DNA from: Pedobacter hiemivivus
Lineage (GTDB): Bacteria > Bacteroidota > Bacteroidia > Sphingobacteriales > Sphingobacteriaceae
Length of the DNA stretch: 64,000 bases
Reading direction: 5' to 3'
Assembly: GCF_004331685.1 (NCBI RefSeq)
Contig: NZ_SJSM01000012.1
Location: forward strand, 62,001-126,000
Shown piece by piece: positions 56,191-62,942 of this stretch (the stretch's first letter is position 1; every line of letters begins with the position of its first letter). The translations under genes were made by a program, and so were the position numbers. The notes beneath the pieces are model-generated. The model ran no database searches and was not told where the DNA came from. It saw only the letters and a list, made by a program, of their open reading frames with translations.

Positions 56191-56833
56191 CACTGGAAAA
56201 TACAAACTTTTCGAAGACAGAAGAGATGCTGGGGAGCGCCTCGGTGAGCAGCTGAAAGCAAAATACGAGGGACAAAATCCATTGATTATTGGTATACCTC
56301 GAGGAGGCGTGGAGGTTGGCTATTATGTTGCTGCGGCACTGAAAGCTGAGTTTTCGCTGGTTGTTTCCAGGAAATTGCCTTTCCCAGGAAATCAGGAACT
56401 GGGTTTTGGGGCGGTCACAGAACAATCAGGAGTTTATGTTTCTGGATTTGGGCGGGAAATGCTGGATGAGGGGACTATTGAGGATATTATTGAAGAGCAA
56501 TTTGTTGAAGTGAAACGCAGAGTTGATCTGTATCGAAATGGCCTGCCATTGCCCGAGATGAAAGGTCGGATAGTGATTCTTGTAGACGACGGCATTGCCA
56601 TGGGAGTAACATTGGTTCCGGTAATTGCCCTCTGCCGCAACAATGGGGCATCAGAAGTGATTATTGCTGTACCTGTATCAGGTCTGAGCTATGACATTCA
56701 TCTCAGTCGGGCTGATGCCATAGAGGTATTGTTTCAGCCGGAGGACTTTCAAGGGGTGGGACAGGCATATCGCCATTTTGGAGAGTTTACTGATAACCAG
56801 GTATTAAGTTTATTAAGGCCGGGCTTCAAATAA
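56183..56833 (+). CDS. Phosphoribosyltransferase-fold protein
   Basis: A 216-residue protein with the type I PRTase core: the PRPP loop VILVDDGIAMGVT and the N-terminal IIGIPRGGVEVGYYVAAAL. Proteins of this subgroup are often found beside universal stress or phosphate-response genes, and their substrate is uncertain. It starts inside the universal stress gene with an eight-base overlap, implying coupled expression. A perfect hairpin follows the stop. Confidence 0.88.
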   Translation: MFSTGKYKLFEDRRDAGERLGEQLKAKYEGQNPLIIGIPRGGVEVGYYVAAALKAEFSLVVSRKLPFPGNQELGFGAVTEQSGVYVSGFGREMLDEGTIEDIIEEQFVEVKRRVDLYRNGLPLPEMKGRIVILVDDGIAMGVTLVPVIALCRNNGASEVIIAVPVSGLSYDIHLSRADAIEVLFQPEDFQGVGQAYRHFGEFTDNQVLSLLRPGFK

Positions 56834-56834
56834 T

Positions 56835-56864
56835 GATTTGTCATAAATAAGTTTATGACAAATC
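56835..56864 (+). terminator. Terminator after the USP-PRTase operon
   Basis: A perfect 13-bp stem (56835-56847 with 56852-56864) and a four-base loop start just after the phosphoribosyltransferase stop. The T-tract is weak (GTTTGG), but the stem is strong and correctly placed. Confidence 0.75.
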
Positions 56865-56930
56865 GTTTGGATTAAAGACTGTTAATTGATTTCGGTTACT
56901 AAAAGAATGAAAATTATAAAGCATAAACAT

Positions 56931-57212
56931 ATGAGTACTTCTAATCAAACCCATAATCATCAGACCATCAAGGAATGGGCTGAAAAACGTGGTGGTGTGC
57001 CTGCAAGGGTCATTGGGACAGAAATAAATGGTGATGAAGGGGTTCTTCGAATCCATTTCCCAGAATTTAGTAAAAGCGAAGACCCGGAAGAGATCAGTTG
57101 GGAAGATTTTTTCAATGATTTTGAAAAGGATCGGCTGGATTTGCTCTACCAGGATCACAAAGTAAATGGCGAGCAGAGTACTTTTTATAAAGTTGTAACT
57201 AGACTTGGGTAA
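56931..57212 (+). CDS. Small conserved hypothetical protein (sometimes misnamed glucan branching enzyme)
   Basis: A 93-residue cytosolic protein with TIKEWAEKRGGVPARVIGTE and EEISWEDFFNDFEKDRLDLLYQD. I recall this small Bacteroidota protein being labelled 1,4-alpha-glucan branching enzyme, which its size makes impossible. Alternative starts are 56907 and 56886; ATG 56931 is chosen because conservation appears to begin there. It converges on the small gene at 57219. Function unknown. Confidence 0.72.
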   Translation: MSTSNQTHNHQTIKEWAEKRGGVPARVIGTEINGDEGVLRIHFPEFSKSEDPEEISWEDFFNDFEKDRLDLLYQDHKVNGEQSTFYKVVTRLG

Positions 57213-57218
57213 TTGTTT

Positions 57219-57455
57219 TTAGAGTTGACTTTTCCATTTTTCATGTAGCTGAATTTCGTCCCTGATGGCATTAAGTAGGGGTATGTCCAATTCGCAACCG
57301 ACGCTTTCGCAATGTGCGTGGTTTTTCTCATCCAGTTGGATCGTTCCTATAGTTTCATCTTCGATGTAGATTTGGTAGCGGGCATTACCTAAGGGTTTGA
57401 TGTTGAAAAATCTGCCCTGTCCGTTATCTTCCACTGTTATTCCGAATTGTTCCAT
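57219..57455 (-). CDS. Small beta-rich protein, paralogue 1 of a local family
   Basis: A 78-residue protein: FGITVEDNGQGRFFNIKPLG, then YQIYIEDETIGTIQLDE and a helical end. The order F-x-I-x-V, a P-rich turn, Y-x-I and a G-x-I strand is shared with the proteins at 58249 and 58512, so all three look related. No known domain is recognised. It is probably a small soluble fold with one sheet and a C-terminal helix. Confidence 0.7.
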   Translation of the reverse strand: MEQFGITVEDNGQGRFFNIKPLGNARYQIYIEDETIGTIQLDEKNHAHCESVGCELDIPLLNAIRDEIQLHEKWKSQL

Positions 57456-57486
57456 GTTTTAGGTACTTATGGGTTTTAACAAGAGT

Positions 57487-57509
57487 CCCCTTAGCGCTTA
57501 GCTAAGGGG
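57487..57509 (-). terminator. Terminator after the YciF-like gene
   Basis: A perfect 9-bp stem (CCCCTTAGC at 57487-57495 with GCTAAGGGG at 57501-57509) and a five-base loop lie 20 bp beyond the stop of the minus-strand ferritin-like gene. The minus-strand exit is CTCTTGTT, a modest T-tract. Confidence 0.7.
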
Positions 57510-57528
57510 GCCAGAATTATGAACCTTG

Positions 57529-58053
57529 TTATTCGGCTGCTGCCAGCTCGTTGATAGAATTAACTGCAATTTCGGTCAGGGCCACGTCAGTTGCTTTTTC
57601 ATTATCCAGCGTAAATTTTAGTAGTTCGGCTACATCGTTATGGCCCATATTCTGTGCAAATACAACTAGCGTACCATAGGTTGCAATTTCGTAATGTTCA
57701 ACTTTTTGGGCAGCGAGGATTAGTCCCGCATCGCGAATCATAGTATCCGCCTCAGTATCCTCAATCACGCCTTCGGCTTCTTTTACCAGCCCTTCCATAG
57801 CATCGCATTTTTTGGCCTGGGCTTTTTCTTCCAATAGCTGAAATACCTGTTCAAGGGTAGCAATGTGTTCATTCGTTTCTTCTGTATGTTTTTCGAAAGC
57901 TGCAGCCAATTCTGGACTGGTCGCTGCTTTTTTCATTTTAGGTAGGGCCTTTGAAAGGTGTTTTTCTGCCCAATAGATGTCTTTGAGTTCATCTACAAAG
58001 AATTCATGAAATTCTGAATTTTCCATTTTTCCGGTTTTTCTTGTAGTTGCCAT
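57529..58053 (-). CDS. YciE/YciF family ferritin-like protein (DUF892)
   Basis: A 174-residue four-helix protein. It begins FHEFFVDELKDIYWAEKHLSKALPKM, the DUF892 hallmark, with further helices carrying EKHTEETNEHIATLEQVFQLL and KVEHYEIATYGTLVVFAQ, whose Glu/His residues form the di-metal site in this family. YciF-like proteins are induced by osmotic and other stresses and have been linked to iron or manganese binding. It fits the stress gene set here. Confidence 0.93.
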   Translation of the reverse strand: MATTRKTGKMENSEFHEFFVDELKDIYWAEKHLSKALPKMKKAATSPELAAAFEKHTEETNEHIATLEQVFQLLEEKAQAKKCDAMEGLVKEAEGVIEDTEADTMIRDAGLILAAQKVEHYEIATYGTLVVFAQNMGHNDVAELLKFTLDNEKATDVALTEIAVNSINELAAAE

Positions 58054-58248
58054 AATTTTAGTTTTTCGTTAGATAATTGTTCTTAACTTCCCAAGTTTTC
58101 ATTTAACATTGGTAAAATGCGATTGTTTTATTTTTTTTTCTCAAGCTTTTTTTCCTCAAGATTTTTTTTAGTAGGATTTAAAACTTTTTGATACCAAGGG
58201 TGTTAAAATTATCTATCTACAAAAGGTCTATTATGAAAACAAGAAATT

Positions 58249-58506
58249 ATGGGAAAAATAGAGGAAGAATGGGAGCCTTTTGAGATACAGGTAACCATTG
58301 AAGGTGAGACTAAGTCATTATTGGTGGTTCCTGATAGGGAAGACCCTAAATATGAAATTTTTGACGAGTACACTTCCTTAGGAACGATCTGGCAGGATAC
58401 TGATAAAACCGGGAAAATCTGGTGTGGCGAAGGTCTGGTTGTTAATGAGCTATTGACACAACTAGGTACGCAGGTGGAAGATTATTTAAACAATAAACCA
58501 GTATAA
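58249..58506 (+). CDS. Small beta-rich protein, paralogue 2 of a local family
   Basis: An 85-residue protein: FEIQVTIEGETKSLLVVPD, then YEIFDEYTSLGTIWQD and WCGEGLVVNELLTQLG with a C-terminal helix. It matches the 57219 and 58512 products in strand order and in the F-x-I, P, Y-x-I, G-x-I positions. It is 5 bp from the next gene, so the two are co-transcribed. The 195 bp upstream are T-rich and hold no supported gene. Confidence 0.72.
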   Translation: MGKIEEEWEPFEIQVTIEGETKSLLVVPDREDPKYEIFDEYTSLGTIWQDTDKTGKIWCGEGLVVNELLTQLGTQVEDYLNNKPV

Positions 58507-58511
58507 ACAAT

Positions 58512-58802
58512 ATGGATCCTTTTAATATTATTATCCGGGTTGACGGACAGCAAATTGACCTCAATATTCATCCGCAAGAAGCAGGTACTTACAAAATTAT
58601 ATATCACGGTGCTTTGTTGGGTGAAATTTTCATGGGTAAGGGTGCTGGAAATTGGGAAGCTATGACTGCCGATGATTTGGAACCAGGCGGATTTCCTGTA
58701 TATGAATATGATGAAACTTCTGGCCATCAGGATATCCTGCTTGATTATAACCTAGTACAAGAAATAGGCAGGGAAATTGCCGCGGATACTGGTTTCCGCT
58801 AA
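58512..58802 (+). CDS. Small beta-rich protein, paralogue 3 of a local family
   Basis: A 96-residue protein: FNIIIRVDGQQIDLNIHPQ, then YKIIYHGALLGEIFMG and a longer linker before the C-terminal helix (LVQEIGREIAADTGF). It has the same core as the products at 57219 and 58249 with an insert of about 15 residues. Its stop overlaps the end of the convergent Lmo0937-like gene. Function unknown. Confidence 0.74.
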   Translation: MDPFNIIIRVDGQQIDLNIHPQEAGTYKIIYHGALLGEIFMGKGAGNWEAMTADDLEPGGFPVYEYDETSGHQDILLDYNLVQEIGREIAADTGFR

Positions 58803-58948
58803 GCTCTTCGGATGACACCAAGAATGACCGCTATAATGGCGATAATAATCAGGATGTGAATGATTCCGCCGGTATAAAAACCGCCTAAAAAACTAATGGC
58901 CCAAATGATGACTAAAAGGACTGCGATGGTATAAAGTAGATTGTTCAT
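58799..58948 (-). CDS. Lmo0937-type small membrane protein
   Basis: A 49-residue protein starting MNNLLYTIAVLLVIIWAISF and ending IIAVILGVIRRA. It has two hydrophobic segments (about 4-22 and 29-45) separated by GGFYTGG, the form of the Lmo0937 family found in stress regions of many bacteria. It falls below the size used by most gene callers. Its stop overlaps the stop of the convergent 58512 gene by a few bases. Confidence 0.85.
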   Translation of the reverse strand: MNNLLYTIAVLLVIIWAISFLGGFYTGGIIHILIIIAIIAVILGVIRRA

Positions 58949-59004
58949 GATATTTTATTTTATTGGTTAAGATGTTTTTATAACTGAATTGGGAGGCTTT
59001 TGTT

Positions 59005-59208
59005 TTATTTGTTTCTCAACTTGGTGTATTTGAAGTGGCCTTTAATGAAGTGATTAAAATATCTTCCCTTTGATTCCGCTGCGTTTAACTTATTGGCAAT
59101 ATCAATTGGAACGGATTTGTAGGCATAAGTTATGCCTGATACAAAAGTAATGTACAGGATACGTTTTGTAGATTCGTAACTATAATGCTGGATGACAGAG
59201 GAAGGCAT
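59005..59208 (-). CDS. KTSC domain protein
   Basis: A 67-residue protein with the KTSC pattern: SSVIQHYSYESTKRILYITFVSG, then YAYKSVPIDIANKLNAAESKGRYFNHFIKG. In this family the conserved motif is usually K-T-S-C-like near the end; here the tail is HFKYTKLRNK. The domain is small, alpha-beta, and of unknown role, sometimes fused to lysyl-tRNA synthetase. It is 43 bp downstream of the mini-Ada gene on the same strand. Confidence 0.85.
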   Translation of the reverse strand: MPSSVIQHYSYESTKRILYITFVSGITYAYKSVPIDIANKLNAAESKGRYFNHFIKGHFKYTKLRNK

Positions 59209-59251
59209 TTTAGTAGGGGTTTATAATCAATTATGATCCGTAATAATAAGG

Positions 59252-59497
59252 TTACCTATTTGCACTTTTCCATTCTTTGTATTGTTCTTTTCTACAACGG
59301 CCGCAAGGACGATACCCGTTTTGAAGTGCTTCTTTTTCAGAAATGAAGAAAACCCTGTTTTCTTTTTTTATTTTTTTGCCGGAGGCACATGATAAGGTTC
59401 CATAAATTTTTAGTTTACAGTTTCCTCCAAAGCGTATGGTTTGATTTTTGATTCTATTTCGCAAATCTCGGCTCGATATTTCGTTGTGCCGTATCAT
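59252..59497 (-). CDS. Stand-alone Ada-type metal-binding domain protein
   Basis: An 81-residue protein that resembles the N-terminal zinc domain of the Ada methyl-phosphotriester repair protein. Four cysteines are present: C27, C37 (TLSCASG), and C65/C68 in GYRPCGRC. The KKENRVFFISEKEALQNG stretch matches Ada well, but the first ligand pair is spaced differently from E. coli Ada. It has no AraC or methyltransferase part. It is one base from the 2OG-Fe(II) oxygenase gene, suggesting a joint role in alkylation damage or its sensing. Confidence 0.8.
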   Translation of the reverse strand: MIRHNEISSRDLRNRIKNQTIRFGGNCKLKIYGTLSCASGKKIKKENRVFFISEKEALQNGYRPCGRCRKEQYKEWKSANR

Positions 59498-59498
59498 T

Positions 59499-60224
59499 CT
59501 AGCTTAAAGCATCATGGAATATAATGCCCAGTGTGTAACGCTCTCCCGCCTGTATTTCACTTACACCGTGTTTCATATTTACCCGATAATATCCCTTTGT
59601 GCCTTTTACAGGTTTAAAGTTAGTGGTAAAGATCAGCATATCTCCTTTGCCAGGTTTCAATACTATGGCTTTGGATTGCGCCCTGGGAGTTTGTTGGGTT
59701 AATATAAATTCTCCGCCTGAAAAGTCTTTGTCGGCTTCGCTTAAAAACAATACGGTTTGGATCGGAAAATAAATATCTCCATATAAATCCTGATGCAGCG
59801 TATTGTATCCACCTTTCCCATATTTCAATATCAAAACCGTGGCTTTTCGCTGATCATTTTCATAGCATTGCTGCAATAGGTCTGTATGATGTAATGGAAA
59901 TTGTTTGTTAATATTTAATGCTTTAAACCATAAATTGGCAATTGGCACCAGCTTAGGATAGATGTTTGTTCGGATTTGCTGAATAATGTCCGGCAGCGGG
60001 TAGTTGAAATATTTATATTCGCCAATGCCAAAACGATAGCGTTCCATTACTACTGTTTTTCTGAAAGCTTGCGGGTTGTCATAGTCTTTAATTAACTCAT
60101 TGCATTGCTTATCCATTAAGAATTTAGGGATGATTGCAAAACCCTTTTCGTGCATTTCATCACTAATGAGACTCCAATCGACTTGCTGAGTCAAGGCAAT
60201 ACCTATTTCATGTGTTTCGTCCAT
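59499..60224 (-). CDS. 2-oxoglutarate/Fe(II)-dependent dioxygenase
   Basis: A 241-residue double-stranded beta-helix oxygenase. The iron ligands appear as H144 and D146 (TLHQDLYGD) and H219 (NMKHGVSE), with R229 (ERYTLGIIFHDA) in place to bind 2-oxoglutarate. SGGEFILTQQ is the typical strand before it. Relatives hydroxylate proteins or repair nucleic acids. The one-base gap to the mini-Ada gene points to a DNA-repair link, but the substrate is not shown by sequence. Confidence 0.87.
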   Translation of the reverse strand: MDETHEIGIALTQQVDWSLISDEMHEKGFAIIPKFLMDKQCNELIKDYDNPQAFRKTVVMERYRFGIGEYKYFNYPLPDIIQQIRTNIYPKLVPIANLWFKALNINKQFPLHHTDLLQQCYENDQRKATVLILKYGKGGYNTLHQDLYGDIYFPIQTVLFLSEADKDFSGGEFILTQQTPRAQSKAIVLKPGKGDMLIFTTNFKPVKGTKGYYRVNMKHGVSEIQAGERYTLGIIFHDALS

Positions 60225-60329
60225 TTTTTTTAAAATTTCTATAGCAAAGGTGGAAATGTTTGAAGCGACAGAAAACCCGAAACTTGCTTAAAAACTTCTG
60301 CCTTTATGGGAATTAGCCTTTTGTAAATG

Positions 60330-60530
60330 TTAATCAAGGCAGTCTATGAAAAGGAAGGATTGTGTACTCTTGATTTTTAAGATGTAGAGGTTTCCCGAAA
60401 TATAGCCAGCCTTTGCTGAAGAGTCCTCTGCATCCTGGTTCTGTTCATGGGTTTTAGGCAGGTTACGGCCCCCATGGAGTTGTTCTCTGTTGGTGAATTC
60501 TTCTGCTGGTAACTGCTTCTTGTTTTTCAT
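60330..60530 (-). CDS. Short hypothetical protein
   Basis: A 66-residue frame starting MKNKKQLPAEEFTNREQLHGGRNLPK, polar and charged to about residue 45, then a short hydrophobic end. The N-terminal part has the look of other small charged stress-region proteins here, but the C-terminal part does not, so a frameshift or a chance extension is possible. No family recognised. Confidence 0.4.
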   Translation of the reverse strand: MKNKKQLPAEEFTNREQLHGGRNLPKTHEQNQDAEDSSAKAGYISGNLYILKIKSTQSFLFIDCLD

Positions 60531-60669
60531 AGTCTTATATTTTAGGTAGTTATAACATAATGTTTGGTGTTATGTTTCATGAATTTTGCAGTGGGGGCCT
60601 TTTATTGTTAACATAGTTCTTTGGAACAATTTGAACTGCTAGTTGTTAAAGTTTTTAAGATTTGAGGTT

Positions 60670-60873
60670 ATGAAAGGAAAAAAAAATGTACAGGAAAAAG
60701 TAAAGCAGGTAATTAAAACTGGTGTCATTCCAAATGAGCAGCTCAAAGGAAGTGATGCGGATAAAGCATATGACGCTGAAGGGAACTTTTCTCCAAAGCA
60801 AAAACCTGAAAATGACAGTCCTCAGAGACTTGATTGTCAGGAAGGATCAGATGCAGATACGGATAATGCTTGA
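60670..60873 (+). CDS. Small charged protein of unknown function
   Basis: A 67-residue protein (MKGKKNVQEKVKQVIKTGVIPNEQL) with a basic start and an acidic, serine- and asparagine-rich tail (GSDADTDNA). ATG 60670 follows a GAGG ribosome site and is preferred to 60643. Probably disordered. It belongs to the row of small charged genes in this region; nothing else can be inferred. Confidence 0.55.
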   Translation: MKGKKNVQEKVKQVIKTGVIPNEQLKGSDADKAYDAEGNFSPKQKPENDSPQRLDCQEGSDADTDNA

Positions 60874-60953
60874 TAGAGAGAGGGAGACAATTTTAATATG
60901 AATTTTTTATTTGGTAAAATATTTTTATCATTGCTTAAAACCAAAGCTATTGA

Positions 60954-61559
60954 ATGTCTAATCAAAATCAGGAGAAATGCGAAAATGATGTTGAATTATT
61001 ACACTTGTTAAAACAAGGAGATAATGTAGCTTTTGATAAGATATATAACCTTTATAGTCAGAAAATTTATCACAATATTTTACGAGTTGTTAAACAAAGT
61101 GATTTAGCTGAAGAAATTTTGCAGGAAGTTTTTTTAAAAATATGGGACAAGAGATTAAGCATTAATATAGAATCTTCTTTCAAATCTTATATTTTTAAAA
61201 TAGCGCACAACCTGGTTATGGATTTATTTAGAAGAGCGGCCTTCGATCGGAATTTAATTAATCGGCTGGCCATAGAATCGAACTCGTCATTTGACAACAG
61301 TACCGAAGATATTATTGATTTTAAGGATACCCAGAAATTAATAGATGAGGCCATTGAGCTGCTTCCTCCTCAAAGAAAGAATGTGTATTTATTGTGCAAA
61401 ATAGAGGGTAAAACCTATCAAGAGGTGAGTGAGTTGTTAAACATATCCACCTCAACAGTTAGCGATCATATTGTAAAAGCTACTAAATTAATAAAGCATC
61501 ATATTAAGGATATCCATTATTCAATCTTCATCGCCGCTATCATTTCTAAAATTAATTAG
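60954..61559 (+). CDS. ECF-type RNA polymerase sigma factor (second)
   Basis: A 201-residue ECF sigma. Region 2 is in FDKIYNLYSQKIYHNILRVV and DLAEEILQEVFLKIWDKR; region 4 in LPPQRKNVYLLCKIEGKTYQEVSELLNISTSTVSDHI (read over residues about 140-175). It differs from the one at 6537 but has the same partner genes: a FecR 50 bp downstream and an STN-bearing SusC after it. It likely controls that receptor and what follows beyond the window. Confidence 0.92.
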   Translation: MSNQNQEKCENDVELLHLLKQGDNVAFDKIYNLYSQKIYHNILRVVKQSDLAEEILQEVFLKIWDKRLSINIESSFKSYIFKIAHNLVMDLFRRAAFDRNLINRLAIESNSSFDNSTEDIIDFKDTQKLIDEAIELLPPQRKNVYLLCKIEGKTYQEVSELLNISTSTVSDHIVKATKLIKHHIKDIHYSIFIAAIISKIN

Positions 61560-61609
61560 AAAAATATTTTCATACCGAGCAGAGGAAAGTATTTTCCCAT
61601 GCGTCTTAG

Positions 61610-62815
61610 ATGAAAAACCAATATAAATTGAGCAGGCTACCGTATAAAGAAATACTTCAAAAATATTTGAATAATTCTTCCTCCGCCCAGGAATTAGAAT
61701 TGTTGATGCTTTATTTTCAGATCGATGATCAAAAGGAATTAGAAAATCTGGTTTTTGACGAAATAAATAAAGAGGTTTCAGTTGATCAGATTACTGAACA
61801 AGAAATCATATCGGTTAAAAAAGTTCATCAGAATTTAAAACAGATTTTATCGAATGATCATTTAAATAAAACCGCAATTGTTAAAAGGCTTTGGTTTAAA
61901 GCAATTGCAGCAGCCGTAGTTTTAATTGTTTGTTTTATTGGCCTCCGTCACTATTTAAATAAAGCGGATAAGGAAAGCAAATTTGCTACGCATAAAACAA
62001 TTCCTCCAGGAACAAGATCGGCAACATTAACATTGTCGAACGGACAGCGTATAACTCTTTCTGATGCGATTAATGGCAAGATTGCCCAGGATAACGGGGT
62101 CGAAATTATTAAGGACAGTGAAGGGAAATTGATTTATAAAATAAATGATCATAATGCCGATAGTAAAGGCTTTAATATTTTATCAACCCAAAGAGGTGAA
62201 ACTTACGATGTGATTCTCCCGGATGGTTCTAAAGTATTCCTAAATGCGGAAAGTTCAATAAAATACGCAGCCAATTTTAATCATAAACAGAAACGTACCG
62301 TAGAACTGACTGGTGAAGCTTATTTTGAAGTTTATAAGAATATTCAAAAGCCTTTTGTTTTGAAATCTAAAACTCAGGAAATAGAGGTTTTGGGAACACA
62401 TTTTAATGTAAGTGCTTATAACAATGAAGCTGTAAAAACGACACTACTGGAAGGTTCGGTTAAAGTATCGACAGCTTATACCGGTACAGCAAATAAAACA
62501 GCGATTTTAAAACCTGGACAACTACTCTTCAACCACAAGAACGATTTTACAATTAAACAGTTGACAAACCCTGATGATGAAATAGCATGGAAGCTTGGGT
62601 ACTTTGCCTTTGACCATAAAAGTATTCAGGAAGCCATGAATGAAATTGCAAGATGGTATGATGTGGAAATCGAATACGTTGGCGACTTTGACGATGTAGA
62701 ATTTGGCGGCACAATGTTAAGAGCCAGCAGCATCAGGAAACTATTGAATAAAATAGAATTAACCGGTACCGTGAAATTTAAAGTTGAGGGAAGGAGGGTA
62801 ATGGTGATCAGATAA
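61610..62815 (+). CDS. FecR family anti-sigma factor (second)
   Basis: A 401-residue anti-sigma protein with a single membrane span at about residues 94-113, a periplasmic FecR domain (TQRGETYDVILPDGSKVFLNAE, VELTGEAYFEVYKN, EVLGTHFNVSAYN), and a C-terminal DUF4974-like part (MNEIARWYDVEIEYVG, ending VKFKVEGRRVMVIR). Its cytoplasmic part is longer than in the first FecR. It should be released by the STN domain of the SusC downstream. Confidence 0.92.
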   Translation: MKNQYKLSRLPYKEILQKYLNNSSSAQELELLMLYFQIDDQKELENLVFDEINKEVSVDQITEQEIISVKKVHQNLKQILSNDHLNKTAIVKRLWFKAIAAAVVLIVCFIGLRHYLNKADKESKFATHKTIPPGTRSATLTLSNGQRITLSDAINGKIAQDNGVEIIKDSEGKLIYKINDHNADSKGFNILSTQRGETYDVILPDGSKVFLNAESSIKYAANFNHKQKRTVELTGEAYFEVYKNIQKPFVLKSKTQEIEVLGTHFNVSAYNNEAVKTTLLEGSVKVSTAYTGTANKTAILKPGQLLFNHKNDFTIKQLTNPDDEIAWKLGYFAFDHKSIQEAMNEIARWYDVEIEYVGDFDDVEFGGTMLRASSIRKLLNKIELTGTVKFKVEGRRVMVIR

Positions 62816-62837
62816 TTTTACGCTTACAAAGTTATTA

Positions 62838-62866
62838 ACCCAGGAGCGTTCGTACCGCCCCTAGGT
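62838..62866 (+). other. Hairpin in the second fecR-susC gap
   Basis: An 11-position stem with two mismatches (62838-62848 with 62856-62866) and a seven-base loop sits 22 bp after the FecR stop and 77 bp before SusC. The hairpin in the first cassette (8315-8341) has nearly the same position. No T-run follows. Confidence 0.5.
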
Positions 62867-62942
62867 ATCAGCTAATTGCTGAGTCAGATAACTAAAATTA
62901 ATTGTTACAACAACCAAATATTTATTAACCTAACGAACCAAA

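Noticed and set aside
58125..58170. Two CTCAAG plus T-run units, considered as a regulatory repeat
   Set aside because: Only two short, low-complexity copies; T-rich tracts are common here and no spacing pattern supports a site.
58054..58248. Possible small gene beginning with ATG at 58231
   Set aside because: The frame stops after 16 codons and the downstream gene's start at 58249 is in another frame with good homology to its paralogues.
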